Source of the DNA: Paramacrobiotus metropolitanus | Taxonomy: Eukaryota; Tardigrada; Eutardigrada; Parachela; Macrobiotidae | Direction: 5' to 3' | Length of the DNA stretch: 64,000 bases | NCBI RefSeq assembly: GCF_019649055.1 | Contig: NW_026570301.1 | Location: forward strand, 434,001-498,000 | Shown: positions 53,498 through 64,000 of the stretch, one piece after another | Layout: each line of letters begins with the position of its first letter | Position numbering within the stretch: position 1 is the first letter of the stretch | Notes under the pieces: generated by a model | The model's database searches: none | What the model was told of the DNA's origin: nothing | The model's input: only the letters and a program-made list of their open reading frames with translations | Translations under genes and position numbers: made by a program

Positions 53498-53682
53498 CGA
53501 GGGAAAGCTTTCAACTTGTCGCGCGATTCACTGCCCACACATAGTATCATTAGATTCGTCGGAATTCAGGGAATTTGTTGTCGCGCAAAAGGTTTCTCCC
53601 AAGCAATAAACTGAAGTTGCAAAACTTCGAAGAACCCAACACGGATGTGATGGCTGAAAGTAGGTTAGACGTCAGCCTGCGT
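53498..53682. repeat. Left terminal inverted repeat of Tc5 copy 2
   Basis: Inverse of 56,413-56,597 with scattered mismatches. Shared words include GCGCGATTCACTGCCC, TTGTTGTCGCGCAAAAGGTT and GCAAAACTTCGAAGAACCCA. Confidence 0.88.
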
Positions 53683-54157
53683 TAAAATCAGATAGATGAC
53701 GCACACGATACGATTACGCAACCGTGAGCGTAGTGGAAACGAGCGAACAAAAGCAAACGAGGAAACTTACCAGCCTAGACACCATTGACCAGATCAAATA
53801 TAATAAGAGCATATAATCAATCATCTTAAAATTAAGAAGTGATTTCCGAGAACAACAAATTGAATAGCTGTATTTGATGAACAAAACGGGCGTATGTAAT
53901 AAAGCTATGGTCATCACCTGTCCACCCAAAATCGTACTTAAACGGTAGTCACAGCTGAATTTGTAACAGTTGCTTAACCGCGCTGTTTGTGGTCATTTAT
54001 ATTTTTGTGTGATACTTTTTGTGTCCCGGTGATTATCAGTCTAGTCTAACTAGTGTATATATTCTGTATACATCTTGTATAAATACTGTATATTATAATT
54101 TGTACATAATTGTTAAATTAAATGGGTGTTTTTAATTTATATTAACACTAATTTTAA

Positions 54158-56129
54158 ATGGAATCTCTGCGTGTGTCGGCTGTTGTGCAGCTCGTTTTAT
54201 GCCATTTCCCACTAAGCGATGAACCATTAACGCCGACGGACAAAGAACAAGAAGCCGCTCAGCTGATTACAGGTAAGTAATATTTTAAATTGAATCATTT
54301 CTTGACGTCAACATTTATAGTTTGCATTTCCTTATGTTTACCGTCACATTACGCACGCGGTTTTTGTTAACTCGCCATTACGTTCGTTAACTCATTTATG
54401 TCTTATCGTGCTTTTAGAAGCTATTTCTGGATTAAAATTTGTTTATAAACAATAACAATTTCAGTCAATTTCTGATAGAAATTCCGTCCCATTCGCTGCA
54501 GATATTCTTCATGATATTGCTTCTGGACATCTAGAAGTTCCGAAAACTGTCAACGATCTTGAATTTTATGACAATGAACCGAGCGAAGCTAAAGACGTTT
54601 TTTCTGATGATGACGCAGAGGATTATGAGGGCGAATGCGAAGAAGACGAGTCACACATCAGCAGCCGAAACTTAGGCGAAGCTGACTTTGACTACAAAAG
54701 TATTACCGTAGACTACTGGCGTGATGGTGGACGTAAAAGAACCTTTCAAAGCGTTCACCACACCTACTCTCGATGCCGAACACCGCGTATGCTTCAGCGC
54801 TGGGTAAAAATAGTGGACAAAGGCGGTTCGCGGGTGGATAAATTGAAACGGATCGCTACTAAAACATTGGAACTGTTTATGCAGGCTAAATCATCTTATC
54901 TGATTTTGAAAGATATTGATTTACGCCAGATGGCTTTAGTGGCTAATGCGGAAGTGCAACTGGATGGATTTATAGCATCAGATAGCTGGCTAACGAATTT
55001 CAAGAAAGCACATCGGATCGGTTCAAAGAAAATAACCACATTCGTGACTTCGAAGTATGCTAGAGATTCATCTGATAATCTTGAAGCTTGTGAGGCATTT
55101 TTGGAAGAAACCAGGCCGATCTTCGATAGTGTCTCGCATTCAAACATCTTCAATTTTGACCAGTCCGGCTTCCAGCCAGAGCTGCATTTTGGCCCATCGT
55201 TAGACTTTATTGGTAAGCTGATAATAAATCTGATGACATTGCGTCTACGTTACGCTTTCAAATGTTTTCTCCAGGTGTGAGGAAAGTAGTGTCTCTTGTT
55301 GAATCCGAAGTGTCGACAAGTTCTTCGTACACGATTATGCCTATTCTATCTGCCGAGGGCATTCTGCATCCGCTTATGTATATCTGCTTGAAAGAGCGAA
55401 GTGGAAGGTTCGGTCCACAGGTTTCACAGTCCATGTTCCGTCCAAAAAACCTTTATATTGACTGTAGCAATTCGGGGAAAATGGAAAAAAGCCACATGTT
55501 TACATTTCTCAAGGAAGTGTTGTTCAAAATGCCAAATGTAACCAGTTTTGTGGCGATTTGTGATTCTTGGAATCCTTTCAGAGTAAGCTCACCAGTTTTT
55601 AAGCACATATTAAAACTGAAAATGGAATGTCTTTTGGTTTTAGGATCACACGGCAATTAAACGCTGTGTCCCTGAAGGAAAATCTATTGAGGTTTTCAAT
55701 ATTCCGCCAAAATGTACATGGCGAATTCAGCCCGAAGATGTCTTTTTGTTCAGACAATGGAAAGGCTTTATTCGCAGGATCGGTAACCGACTTTTCCTAG
55801 AAGGTTTGAGCGGAACGTACAAGTTGCATCATAGAGACAACGTGTTGAAGCTTCAGGCTTTAACGTTGCGTCAGTTTACCTCCCCGCGCTTTAAGCCGAT
55901 GATGCGATATGCTTGGGTGAAATCTGGTTACGTTCACGGATACGATGAATTTGAAACACCGTCTCAGTTTTGCATTAAATTCGATGAAGTGTTCCGAGAA
56001 CCGCGCTGCAAGTGCGAAAACTGCCAGGAACGTCCGTTCATCCGGTGTGCTTGGTGTAAAGTGATTATGTGCTTAATGCACTTTTTTGTTAATTACCACG
56101 AATGCGATGACAACTCGTTTGTGTTGTAA
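54158..56129 (+). CDS. Tc5-type transposase (4 exons, 539 aa)
   Basis: Exons 54158-54272, 54502-55212, 55275-55582 and 55644-56129 join in phase to 540 codons with the stop. The N-terminal half has a CENP-B/Tc5 helix-turn-helix region (SWLTNFKKAHRIGSKKITTF). The DDE-type catalytic core shows NFDQSGFQ, AICDSW and IQPEDVFLFRQWK, giving a D-D-D set. The last exon ends with the Tc5 C-terminal cysteine/histidine module (CKCENC ... FIRCAWCK ... CLMHFF ... HEC). An acidic linker (SDDDAEDYEGECEEDE) precedes the DNA-binding part. The enzyme would cut at the inverted repeats. Intact reading frame and long inverted repeats suggest recent activity. Exon 2's acceptor at 54,501 was chosen because it alone keeps the phase. 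Confidence 0.88.
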
Positions 56130-56412
56130 AATTTGACATTGATTGATTTTTCTAGTCTTTGTTTTTCAGTTTCGGTCTCACAGAGAAATGATTTTGTTCT
56201 GCTTGCATTTTATTTTGTTTGTTTGCAATTTTTATGTTTTTGTGTATTTCTATTTCACTTTTATTATTAAAACTGAAAAAGCTTCTGATAACAATTCTTG
56301 CATTTTTCGCTGAACACGCTTCGCTCGGCACCGTTCGGTGTTTATGACTAGTTTTGACATTGCGCATACCGGACGTTTTGATGCAGCGTGAACAGCGTAT
56401 GCTGTCTGATTA

Positions 56413-56597
56413 GCGCAGGCTGACGTTTAACCTGCTTTCAGCCATCTTTACTTTGTTGGGTTCTTCGAAGTTTTGCAACTCCAGTTTATTGCTTGGGAGA
56501 AACCTTTTGCGCGACAACAAATTCCCTAAATTCCGAGGAACCTAATGATACCATGTGCGGGCAGTGAATCGCGCGCCCAGTTGAAAGCTTTCCCTCT
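56413..56597. repeat. Right terminal inverted repeat of Tc5 copy 2
   Basis: Pairs with 53,498-53,682. The intact right end exists only here, because copy 1 is truncated. Confidence 0.88.
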
Positions 56598-56600
56598 TTA

Positions 56601-57511
56601 ATACGTAATCAAGTTCATTGTCGCAAAAATCCGTTCACGCAAATGCACAGCCTTCAGGCCAGTTCAAAGCATGGCTTAAGCTGCTCATAAGAGTAATTTT
56701 TAAAAACGAAGTTTGTTGCTACAATGATGCCGTAATTGTATTACTGACACTTTTTAAGATCGCAGATTGGGTTCTCTTTGTATGAGCTTGTGCTTTAATT
56801 TAAGCTTTCCTTTATCATCCGCCGAGCCCCGAGGCTAGCACAAAAATTCGAAGAACTCCCGATGTACCCTACCTTGTTTACTATGAAACGGAACCGTTCA
56901 TCTGCCCGTGAAAATTGAAACAGTGATAAGATATCTGCATGCGGCGTCATATTTATGATAGACGATCCCAACTAAAATGCCTTTATTTAATGTGCACATA
57001 CAGATTCATACAGATAAGAGCATCATAAGACCAATGGTTTGCCTGTTCGTCCAGTAACAATAATCTGCATTAATTGTAAGTAACAAACACTAAGTCGGCA
57101 CTGAACATGACAGCACTGCTTTGCTTGTACAGATGCGATGCGATAAAATGCTGCACCCAAATCAATATCGTGCGTAAACAGTGTTATCGGAAATGTACAT
57201 ATTATAGTCGGACAGTTTAGATGGCATTCGGAGTAAACACGATTATTATAACACTTGCCACTCAACTTTTTATTGGTCAAATCAAAATCGCAATGCATAA
57301 GCAAGAAAAGGAACACATTAGACTATAACAGAAAAATTTCGTTTAGTTTAGTTTAATCTTGCCACCGTATTACAATATGCGCAAGAGAACTGGAAGGCCG
57401 TCAAATCTAACATCTTGCATTACGTGTGAATCTGTAAATAAAAGAAGATTGTGTTAACGAGGATTGGATCGCGCTATGCCCAGTTAGTAAAATTTAGCAC
57501 ACTTGTAAGCC
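56601..57511. other. Spacer right of Tc5, duplicated at 13.7-14.3 kb
   Basis: No supported gene. From about 56,840 it matches 13,725 onward (GATGTACCCTACCTTGTTTACT is near-identical at both places), and 57,110-57,190 matches 13,890-13,985. It forms the downstream flank of BCS1 gene E. Confidence 0.6.
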
Positions 57512-60368
57512 TTACCATTCGTGTAGTAAGGAGACACTCAAAACTACATCCGCTGGCCGGTTTTTATGGCGAAGGAATAATCCCTGCAATTTCGCCATGC
57601 TGATCTGGGGGCGCTCCAGCTGGCCGAAAACAGCCTGAACAAAAGTCTGGGCTTCGTCATCCGTGCACTGGCGATGAAAGCGGCGGAACATGCTTTCCAC
57701 TTGGTATTTGGTGGCGTAGTCGAATAACTGTCGGTAATCGATGCGACCTGGGCGAATCAATGCCGCATCCAATCTGTACGTGGAAACATTTCAAAGAAAA
57801 TGTTTCAAATGTTAATAAATCTAGTAATTGCTTATATCAAACGTTCGTCACTTGCTTTCTTTTAATTTAAAATTGGTTATATAAATTTGAGTCATCTTCA
57901 AGAAACATTAACCAACCTTTGCAACAGTTCCATCAACAGATAAATACTCAGTTCAGTAATTATTAATGGTCACTATTTTGCAGCTTAGTTTTCGTTTGTG
58001 CGAAATATTTTGCTATACTCAAGAATTAACAGATTGTGGCATTTTGGTAAACTTAAGTTCTACAGCAGTATATTAGGCTGTCGATGACCTAAAGTAGTAA
58101 ACAAAAATACCAGAAACAAGAGAAAGTTATATACATACTTACCGCTCGACATAGTTGGTAGTCATGAAAATGATCCGTCCCTCTGCCGAACCAACCCCGT
58201 CCACCGCATTCAGTAGTCCGCTCAACGTCAGGTTGTGATTAACCTTATGTTTGACAGCAGAAGAATTGGTCTTTTTCTTGCCTTTGCCTTTCTTTGTCGG
58301 TTTTCTCTCTTTCGCTTCTTCCGATGCTTCCGTTTCCCATTCCCCGCGATCCCCAAACGCAGCATCCACATCCTCCAGCAAGATAACCGAGTTCTCCGGC
58401 GCGTCGTACATCAGCCGACGCAGCATCTCATCCGTCATCATAGAGTCGCTCAGGTTAACCGCACAGATATCCAGATCAAAGTGTCCGGCCACCGCCGAGA
58501 TGAAGCTGGTCTTCCCGGTGCCAGGCGGCCCGTGAAACAGGTAGCCGCGCCGATAGGGAACGCCGTAGTCCGCGTACCATTCCGCCGTGTCGAAGAACTC
58601 CTGGATGTCCGCGATAATCGCCTCGCTAATGCCGTCGGCCAAATGGATGGAATCCAGAGGGCGTTTACGCTTTCCGCTGTCGCTGGTCGGCGACCAGTAG
58701 CCACCCTCGTTGATGTATAGCAGAGTACAACCCAGAGTGCGCTGTTTGTGGAAGGCTTTCACGTCGGCGATGATGTCACGGTAGATGTCCGTGCTGCAGT
58801 CGTTGGTGGACAGGTTCAGTTCCTCCTTGTGACGATCCGACAAACCCTTATCCTCGCGGTCACGTTTAGCGGTTATCTTCTTATCCTTAAACCTACGATA
58901 TCACCAGATTATTTAGGCGTCGCGGCAACGTTTGATTTTCACAAATGCAGGCTACCTGTAGACGCTATTGTGCCGCTTAATAGCTTTTAATACTATTTTA
59001 TTAGACGATTAACTTTTGCTTTCTCCCACTACGAACCTTTTTTGTATTCATCTGTGTCGTTCTACAGTAAAACGTTCTACAACAAAATAACAACAACTGG
59101 CAACAAGTACTCGTAAACGTTGGCCTGAAATCGCTTATACCGCTGCATCCGGTTGCTGAGACATGGATTGTAAAAAAAGGGACAAAACGTTCACGTCCAA
59201 CGCTCAGCACATTTGACAAGATACGTTATTTGCACTATAGTCGACTACTACAGGAAAGACCAATACTACTGGTAGTAGCAGTATAAAGTAGAGATGGTGA
59301 GTCGGTACAGCTAATGCCAAACTGTAACACTACAGTTGCACACCGGCGACACCGCTACTGACGCTACAGCAGGTTTTATCGAAATAAAGACCGCCCTTCA
59401 GAGCCACTAAATTAAGCCCACAATTTCGCCAGTTGTATTAAATTTTTGTACTGCAAGAATGCAGGAAAAACATCACTTTAAAATGTAGTTAATATGAAGA
59501 CGAATCAGAACTAAAATGACGATCACAGCATGTCCCAGGGATTTTAAAATAAATTTGAAGTTTTGTTTTACATAAAATTGCCTGCGAAATGTGGACTGCC
59601 GAGCGAATGCCACGAAACTGTTTGAAGAGGAAGTTGCGGACTGTATAGCTAAAGCCGTGCATAAACGAATGCAAAAATTTTTTTGCTTAAATGCATAAAC
59701 GTATAAATGCATAAACTCATGCATTAGTAAATTCAACAACTTCATTTTTCATAAATATTGGACATATGTAAATGCATAGACGCCATTCATAAATAAACAG
59801 AAAAAAAAGTTTTCGCACTTATTTATCCGCGGGTTTTCTTTACGCAGTTCGTATCTTGCCTTTTAACATGGCATACTAATAATACTGTACATTTACTTAA
59901 ACTGTTACACCGTGATCGTGATAGTCGTACCGAAAGACATGGGTGCCCACTGCCCACACTGGGAATGAAATCGTGAACGGTCTCCCAGCGTCCATGGGGC
60001 CCTTGCCGGTAGTCACTCTCTAAACTGACATGCCGCGGTCGCTCTTGTTTAGCATGGATCCATTCCAGCATCTGCGCGTATATTTCCTGTGTGCCGGCCA
60101 CCGCCAGGGAGGTGCCGAAGTACCGACGGTACAGCCTCCACCCGTAGTTCCACAGCTGCTGCAGCGCCGCCACCAGCGCCCCGGCGCTAACGATACCGAA
60201 CGTGGTACCCAGGACGCTGTTGCCGCCGAAGAAATGGTCAAAATAATCGCTGATGTGGAAGTTGAAGAGATACGCAATCAGCCGCTCAATATACGGGAAG
60301 AGGACGCCCAGCAGGCTGGCCAATCCCAGGCCGCCGCTGATACCGGCATCGAACATGTTTAACACCAT
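57512..60368 (-). CDS. BCS1-like mitochondrial AAA ATPase, gene E
   Basis: Exons 60368-59931, 58892-58143 and 57773-57512. Exon 1 has a hydrophobic membrane stretch (LASLLGVLFPYI) and BCS1_N (FNFHISDYFDHFFGGN). Exon 2 has Walker A GPPGTGKTS and Walker B VILLEDVDAAF, followed by an inserted basic linker (KPTKKGKGKKK) and TTNYVER. Exon 3 begins LDAALIRPGRID and ends with the lid. These are the canonical BCS1 residues, so this is the best-preserved copy. BCS1 translocates the Rieske protein across the inner mitochondrial membrane. As read, a 7-bp tandem duplication at 59,944-59,957 shifts exon 1 just before its donor; the phases only close without it (then 480 aa). It is a damaged allele or an assembly error. 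Confidence 0.85.
58893..59930. other. Intron 1 of BCS1 gene E
   Basis: About 1 kb, AT-rich. Parts match 15,720-16,080. No gene recognised; small ORFs around 59,473-59,745 have no family resemblance. Confidence 0.6.
59944..59957. repeat. 7-bp tandem duplication breaking BCS1 exon 1
   Basis: TGCCCAC occurs twice in a row on the plus strand. It lies in the conserved GTHVF segment (read across the break) at the end of exon 1 and is the only frame problem in gene E. Confidence 0.88.
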
Positions 60369-61580
60369 GATCTCACTTTCGCCGGAATATTGCTAATAAA
60401 GACGATAAAAAAATTTTTAAGCATTAATTAACCGATCTATTAAAAGTCGCAGTCACCTGTTGCTACCACCATGAGGAGCTATCTTTGACCTTTCCGTTGC
60501 GTAAATGTGAAATATACGTACATTTAATGCTTTGCACGCCGATAAAAATAATTTAATAACGACTGGAAGGCTGCTTTTATAGTTCTAGTCGTCGAGGTAT
60601 GTCAATGTTCACCAATGCACTGCAAAATTTAATGCTGTTCTTTGGTAGTATGATCTGATTGTACGACTGACCTATTTTAGCACTGTGTGCATCTTGCGCC
60701 ACCGGAGCAGCAAACGTATTAAAAAACAATACTGAAGAAAGGTAAAGGTGACCCAGTGACACCCAAATCACTTTCTATTCGACAAGAAAGGGCACAGAGC
60801 AAATTTTATCCGAGAGAGAAAATGGCCTTCGTTATTGTAATTTATGCAGTCAAGGAAATCTATATTTTTGAGTGCAAATAATAAGCCAGTCGCTGCAGAC
60901 TGCCGCGTCTGAACTTTACCACCTAATTGTATGTGCAGTATAACCGAATAATATTTCGAAAAGCTATTGAACAGGAGCAGGAATGTGCCACTCCAGTTTG
61001 GACAACGATGTAGAAGTTTTCCATTGCGGGAAGAAACGATCACAGTTAAATAATACATTTCACAGTCATCGAAATACTCTATTACTGTACGTATCTGTAC
61101 AAACCAAAAGGAATTACTAGTATGTAAAACTAAAAGGAATTGAGGAAGCATAATCTTTCTGTTTCGATAAACCACAAGAATATTGCACGCTGTGCAGACT
61201 TAGGGTTTTCGAGGCGTAAAGGGAGTTTTTAACAATAAGGGCGCGGCGTGTGTGACAACAACGACACACGTAAAAACCAAACTGCTTTGTTGTGGAAAGC
61301 CAGATGAGATTTAGCCGCAGAGCTTGCCACCTGTAGATTACCGACGATTTGGAAGCCAATGGCTTGCCACGTGTGTGAACGGCGCAGGCTGGAAATAGGC
61401 GTACCGTGTGCCCACGAATATAAGTTCTACTTGGCGCATTATCCCGTGTTATTTAATTATTTTTTATTTTGATGCCTACTCTCGTCAGAGTCTCGTGCAG
61501 CATAAATGCCTTTCATTTGCTGATTTTCTCATTTTCTCGTAATCCTGCACTGCAGAGTAATAATTGGGCGATTCTGCACG
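60369..61580. other. Divergent intergenic region between BCS1 gene E and the F-box gene
   Basis: Genes on both sides point away, so both promoters must lie here. Many small ORFs without similarity. No clear TATA box could be assigned to either start. Confidence 0.5.
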
Positions 61581-64000
61581 ATGAACGCGACATCGTTGTA
61601 TTTTCGGAAGCTGTTCTCGGGTTCACGCGATCTGAACTACGGGAACACGGTGCTGGTTCGGCGAGATAACGGCCAGTGGTGGCTGGGATACGTTCAGGAC
61701 ATTGATGGCCCCTCCTTCTTCGTGGACTTCGATGCCAGCAGCACCAGCGGCCAATGGATTCATTCGAGTCATCTCTGGCCGCACCGTTTTCTCGTCGTTG
61801 AGTATTTGGATGATGGTGCAGCAGTTCATGTAGCGCTACGGCGAACCCACGCTGATCCGATGGTTTTCTCGCCGGCTACTCTGGTGGAAGATAACATGAG
61901 TGATCCTTTCTATCGTGTGCTCCTGAATTGCGAAAATCTTGTCGGGATACAACGGGAACGGATGGTGCATCGCAACTATTGTCTCGAAGAGCTGCCGATG
62001 CCGGATGATGGGAAAAGTTTCTTCGAACGGACTACCGGGTTTTTGTTCAGGAAACATGTTATATCCTTTCCGCGAGCGCAGGAACTTCCGGACGTTGATT
62101 TTATTCCGACGAATCCGGCCCGCACATGTCGATTTGCTTTGGGTAGCGCCGATAATGTTTGTGATGGCAACTGTCGCTTTAAACGCGATGCCTGGGTGGA
62201 CGAGATGACGTACTTTTGTGATCACCACAAACTGCGCCATACTATCGCTGTGGGTTATCGAATGTTTGTACGAGTGCGATTTGAGACGGTCACGTTTGTC
62301 TGTGCGGAAATGCAGAGTGACGGACATGGTTACAGCATCTACTGGGACGAACATGCCCTGCGGAAAGCGTGCGATGACTATCTAGCGGAGAACCTACCAT
62401 CTCTGCCAATGCAAATGGACACGGTTCCTTGGGACGCGCTGCAGCATGGTCAGTGTGGCAGTGTTTCAAGGGCAGAGTAAAGCGAGGGTGTACCGTTTAT
62501 TTTTAAAAAGGCGCCAATTTTTTCCTTTTGCTGATGCCTCTTAACTTCATATTTTTTACAGATGACGAAGAATCATCCATCTCTAAACTTCCGCCTCCGA
62601 TCATGGCTTCTGTGCTGCAGTATTTGGATGTGGATTCCCTGTTTCAAACGAGCAGGCAAGTCGGTTCAGTGCAGTTTCAATTTGTAAAATAAATCCCTCA
62701 TATAATATTCAAAACAAATTAGACTAGCGAAAGTGCATTGTGCTCCCGCTCTTTGCTGGCACTGCATCACCGAACCGGGGCCGGAAATATGATTGATTTT
62801 TTCACTTTTTTTGGGTGTTTCTGGTATGCATTGACAGTACTGTACGCTTGTTCGTTGAAAGCGCCCAATTGCTTTCCCGCAACCAATTCAGGAAAACTGT
62901 TTTGTTTCCAGAAATTGAAAATCTTGTATTAACTAAGGTGACTTTTACTGAAGTGACGTGACTTTGATTTTGCAGGGTCTGTGCATTGTGGAGAATACTG
63001 TATCTCCAGTACAAAAGCCCGCGACATATTCTCTTCCACCTTTGCACAGCATGCAAAAGAAAAACGCATGATTTCGTGGCAAACGATCTGCCTTATGATG
63101 AATGTCAGTTTTTCAATCGGACAGAAGAATATACCAAGTATCTCGCGCATAAATGGGTAACCATGCTGCATCGCATCGTACCCGGACGTACGCACCTGTT
63201 GGCACTGACGGAGAACGTAGATCACTTTCACAACTGCTGCGATCTGGCCACAAGAATGACAATGACCAGAATCGTACTGGCCAACAACGGCTTTCGCCTG
63301 CCTGTGATCATTATCAAGAACGGCCGGGTTGGCCCTCTGGGAACGTGTCACGATTTCCTGGCCATATGCCGTTATAATTACAATGGAGGATGGGAATGCA
63401 ATGGATTGTCGGAATTGATGACGGTGTGCGAGCAGTTGGTGTTGATCAACTTTACTACGTTGCACTTGATAACCGGAGCAGCGTGCAGGATCCTGGGCTT
63501 CGGTGCTGCGCCGCCTTTGCCAGAATCCGAGAGAGTGTTGATGCGCAAGGATGTGGGCGTTGTGCGATGTCCGCTAACTATTCCGTACATACGTATTCGC
63601 TCCGAAGAAACAGCCGCTGAACAGACACGCATTGTCCTCGCCGCTGCCAACGAACAGTGTCCGGCCGTCAGTCGGCGGGTGTTGGAAAAGGTTGCCACGA
63701 TGCATGCGCGCTGGGTGCAAACGTTGGCTTATCCGGAACAGTGGACCGGTATTCGCAGTTTTCTGAAACTGTAAGTAATATGTAGCACTTCCATAATACC
63801 TTTTCGTAAATACTGTAAATAAGCTGAAGCTGAAATATTTATTTTAGTTACTGTACAGCGTTGTTAAATAATTATTTTCAGTAAGAGGCTGGTTGATTCG
63901 GCTGTAGGCGAAATAACTCTCGTTTTTCAGCTTTAATTCGATTCGCCCCGAAGATACGCCTCAGCGATGGGATACGCTGGATCTCCTCCGACTGGACATT
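61581..64000 (+). CDS. F-box protein with N-terminal Tudor-like region (cut by window end)
   Basis: Exons 61581-62448, 62562-62655, 62976-63770 and 63931 onward keep phase. Exon 1 residues about 20-70 (GNTVLVRRDNGQWWLGYVQD) look like a Tudor or similar small barrel. A Cys/His cluster follows (CDGNC ... YFCDHH). Exons 2-3 together make a classic F-box (KLPPPIMASVLQYLDVDSL ... TSR then VCALWRILYLQY), which binds Skp1 in SCF ubiquitin ligases. Exon 3's remainder is an unassigned substrate-side region. Intron 2 uses a GC donor (AGCAG|GCAAGT), confirmed by phase and by the F-box running across it. A partial relative lies at 6981-8009 and indicates that about 30 more codons follow. Confidence 0.85.

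Larger units (their letters stand above)
51908..56022. repeat. Tandem duplication, unit 2 (4115 bp)
   Basis: Second copy of 47,757-51,907. It starts mid-leader of the retroelement without gag, and at its right end it runs on into the true end of the Tc5 element. The order A-B-B-C is what a head-to-tail duplication gives. Confidence 0.93.
53498..56597 (+). mobile_element. Complete Tc5-type DNA transposon, copy 2 (3.1 kb)
   Basis: Bounded by inverted repeats of about 185 bp whose outer ends read CGAGGGAAAGCTTTCAACTT (left) and the inverse of AGAGGGAAAGCTTTCAACTG (right). TTA flanks both sides (53,495-53,497 and 56,598-56,600), fitting the TNA target preference of Tc4/Tc5 elements. It encodes an apparently complete transposase. 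Confidence 0.88.

Noticed and set aside
1-64000. tRNA, rRNA genes or CRISPR arrays
   Set aside because: I found no cloverleaf, rRNA core or spaced direct-repeat array; the only tRNA-like match is the primer-binding site.

Overview
The window is nuclear DNA from an animal, most likely a protostome invertebrate. Genes have spliceosomal introns with GT-AG (once GC-AG) boundaries. The gene families are eukaryotic: SMYD-type SET/MYND proteins, BCS1-type mitochondrial AAA ATPases and an F-box protein. The transposons (Ty3/gypsy-type LTR element, Tc5, hAT and TA-flanked MITEs) are typical of invertebrate genomes. The sequence does not identify the species; a tardigrade is possible because these families looked expanded, but that is a guess.

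Left part (1-25.57 kb). Small duplicated families are interleaved, mostly on the minus strand: SMYD-like gene A (11-3788), a chimeric relic of a BCS1 3' end and an F-box gene (6.8-8.0 kb), BCS1-like gene C (8.9-12.9 kb), a rearranged BCS1 relic (13.7-15.5 kb), SMYD-like gene B (17.1-20.7 kb) and a deleted BCS1-like copy D (22.4-23.6 kb). Genes A and B have the same seven-exon structure, with six of seven exon lengths identical. A hAT-type MITE with an 8-bp target duplication (5747-6569) and two related TA-flanked hairpin MITEs lie in introns and spacers.

Middle (25,575-48,626, minus strand). One giant LTR retrotransposon of the Ty3/gypsy type, about 23.05 kb. Both LTRs are 379 bp and differ at about two positions. 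The target duplication is CCTA, and the primer-binding site matches initiator tRNA-Met. In transcription order it holds: 5' LTR, PBS, a 1.4-kb GATC-rich leader, a 1224-codon Gag with a long coiled coil and a zinc knuckle, a protease ORF, an interrupted RT/RNase H/integrase region, then about 9.5 kb of extra coding sequence after integrase. The extra part includes ORFs of 282, 328, 900 and 972 codons that I cannot assign to any family. This is the best candidate for something undescribed.

Right of the element (47.76-56.6 kb). A 4.15-kb tandem duplication carries part of the retroelement leader, its LTR, flanking DNA and most of a Tc5-type DNA transposon. The first transposase copy is cut off and frameshifted. 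The second is complete: four exons, 539 codons, about 185-bp inverted repeats and a TTA target duplication.

Right end (56.6-64 kb). Here lie BCS1-like gene E (57.5-60.4 kb, minus; a 7-bp duplication breaks its first exon) and a four-exon F-box gene (61,581 to beyond the window, plus). Several frame breaks in the window fall at homopolymers or short tandem repeats, so some apparent pseudogenes may be assembly errors.
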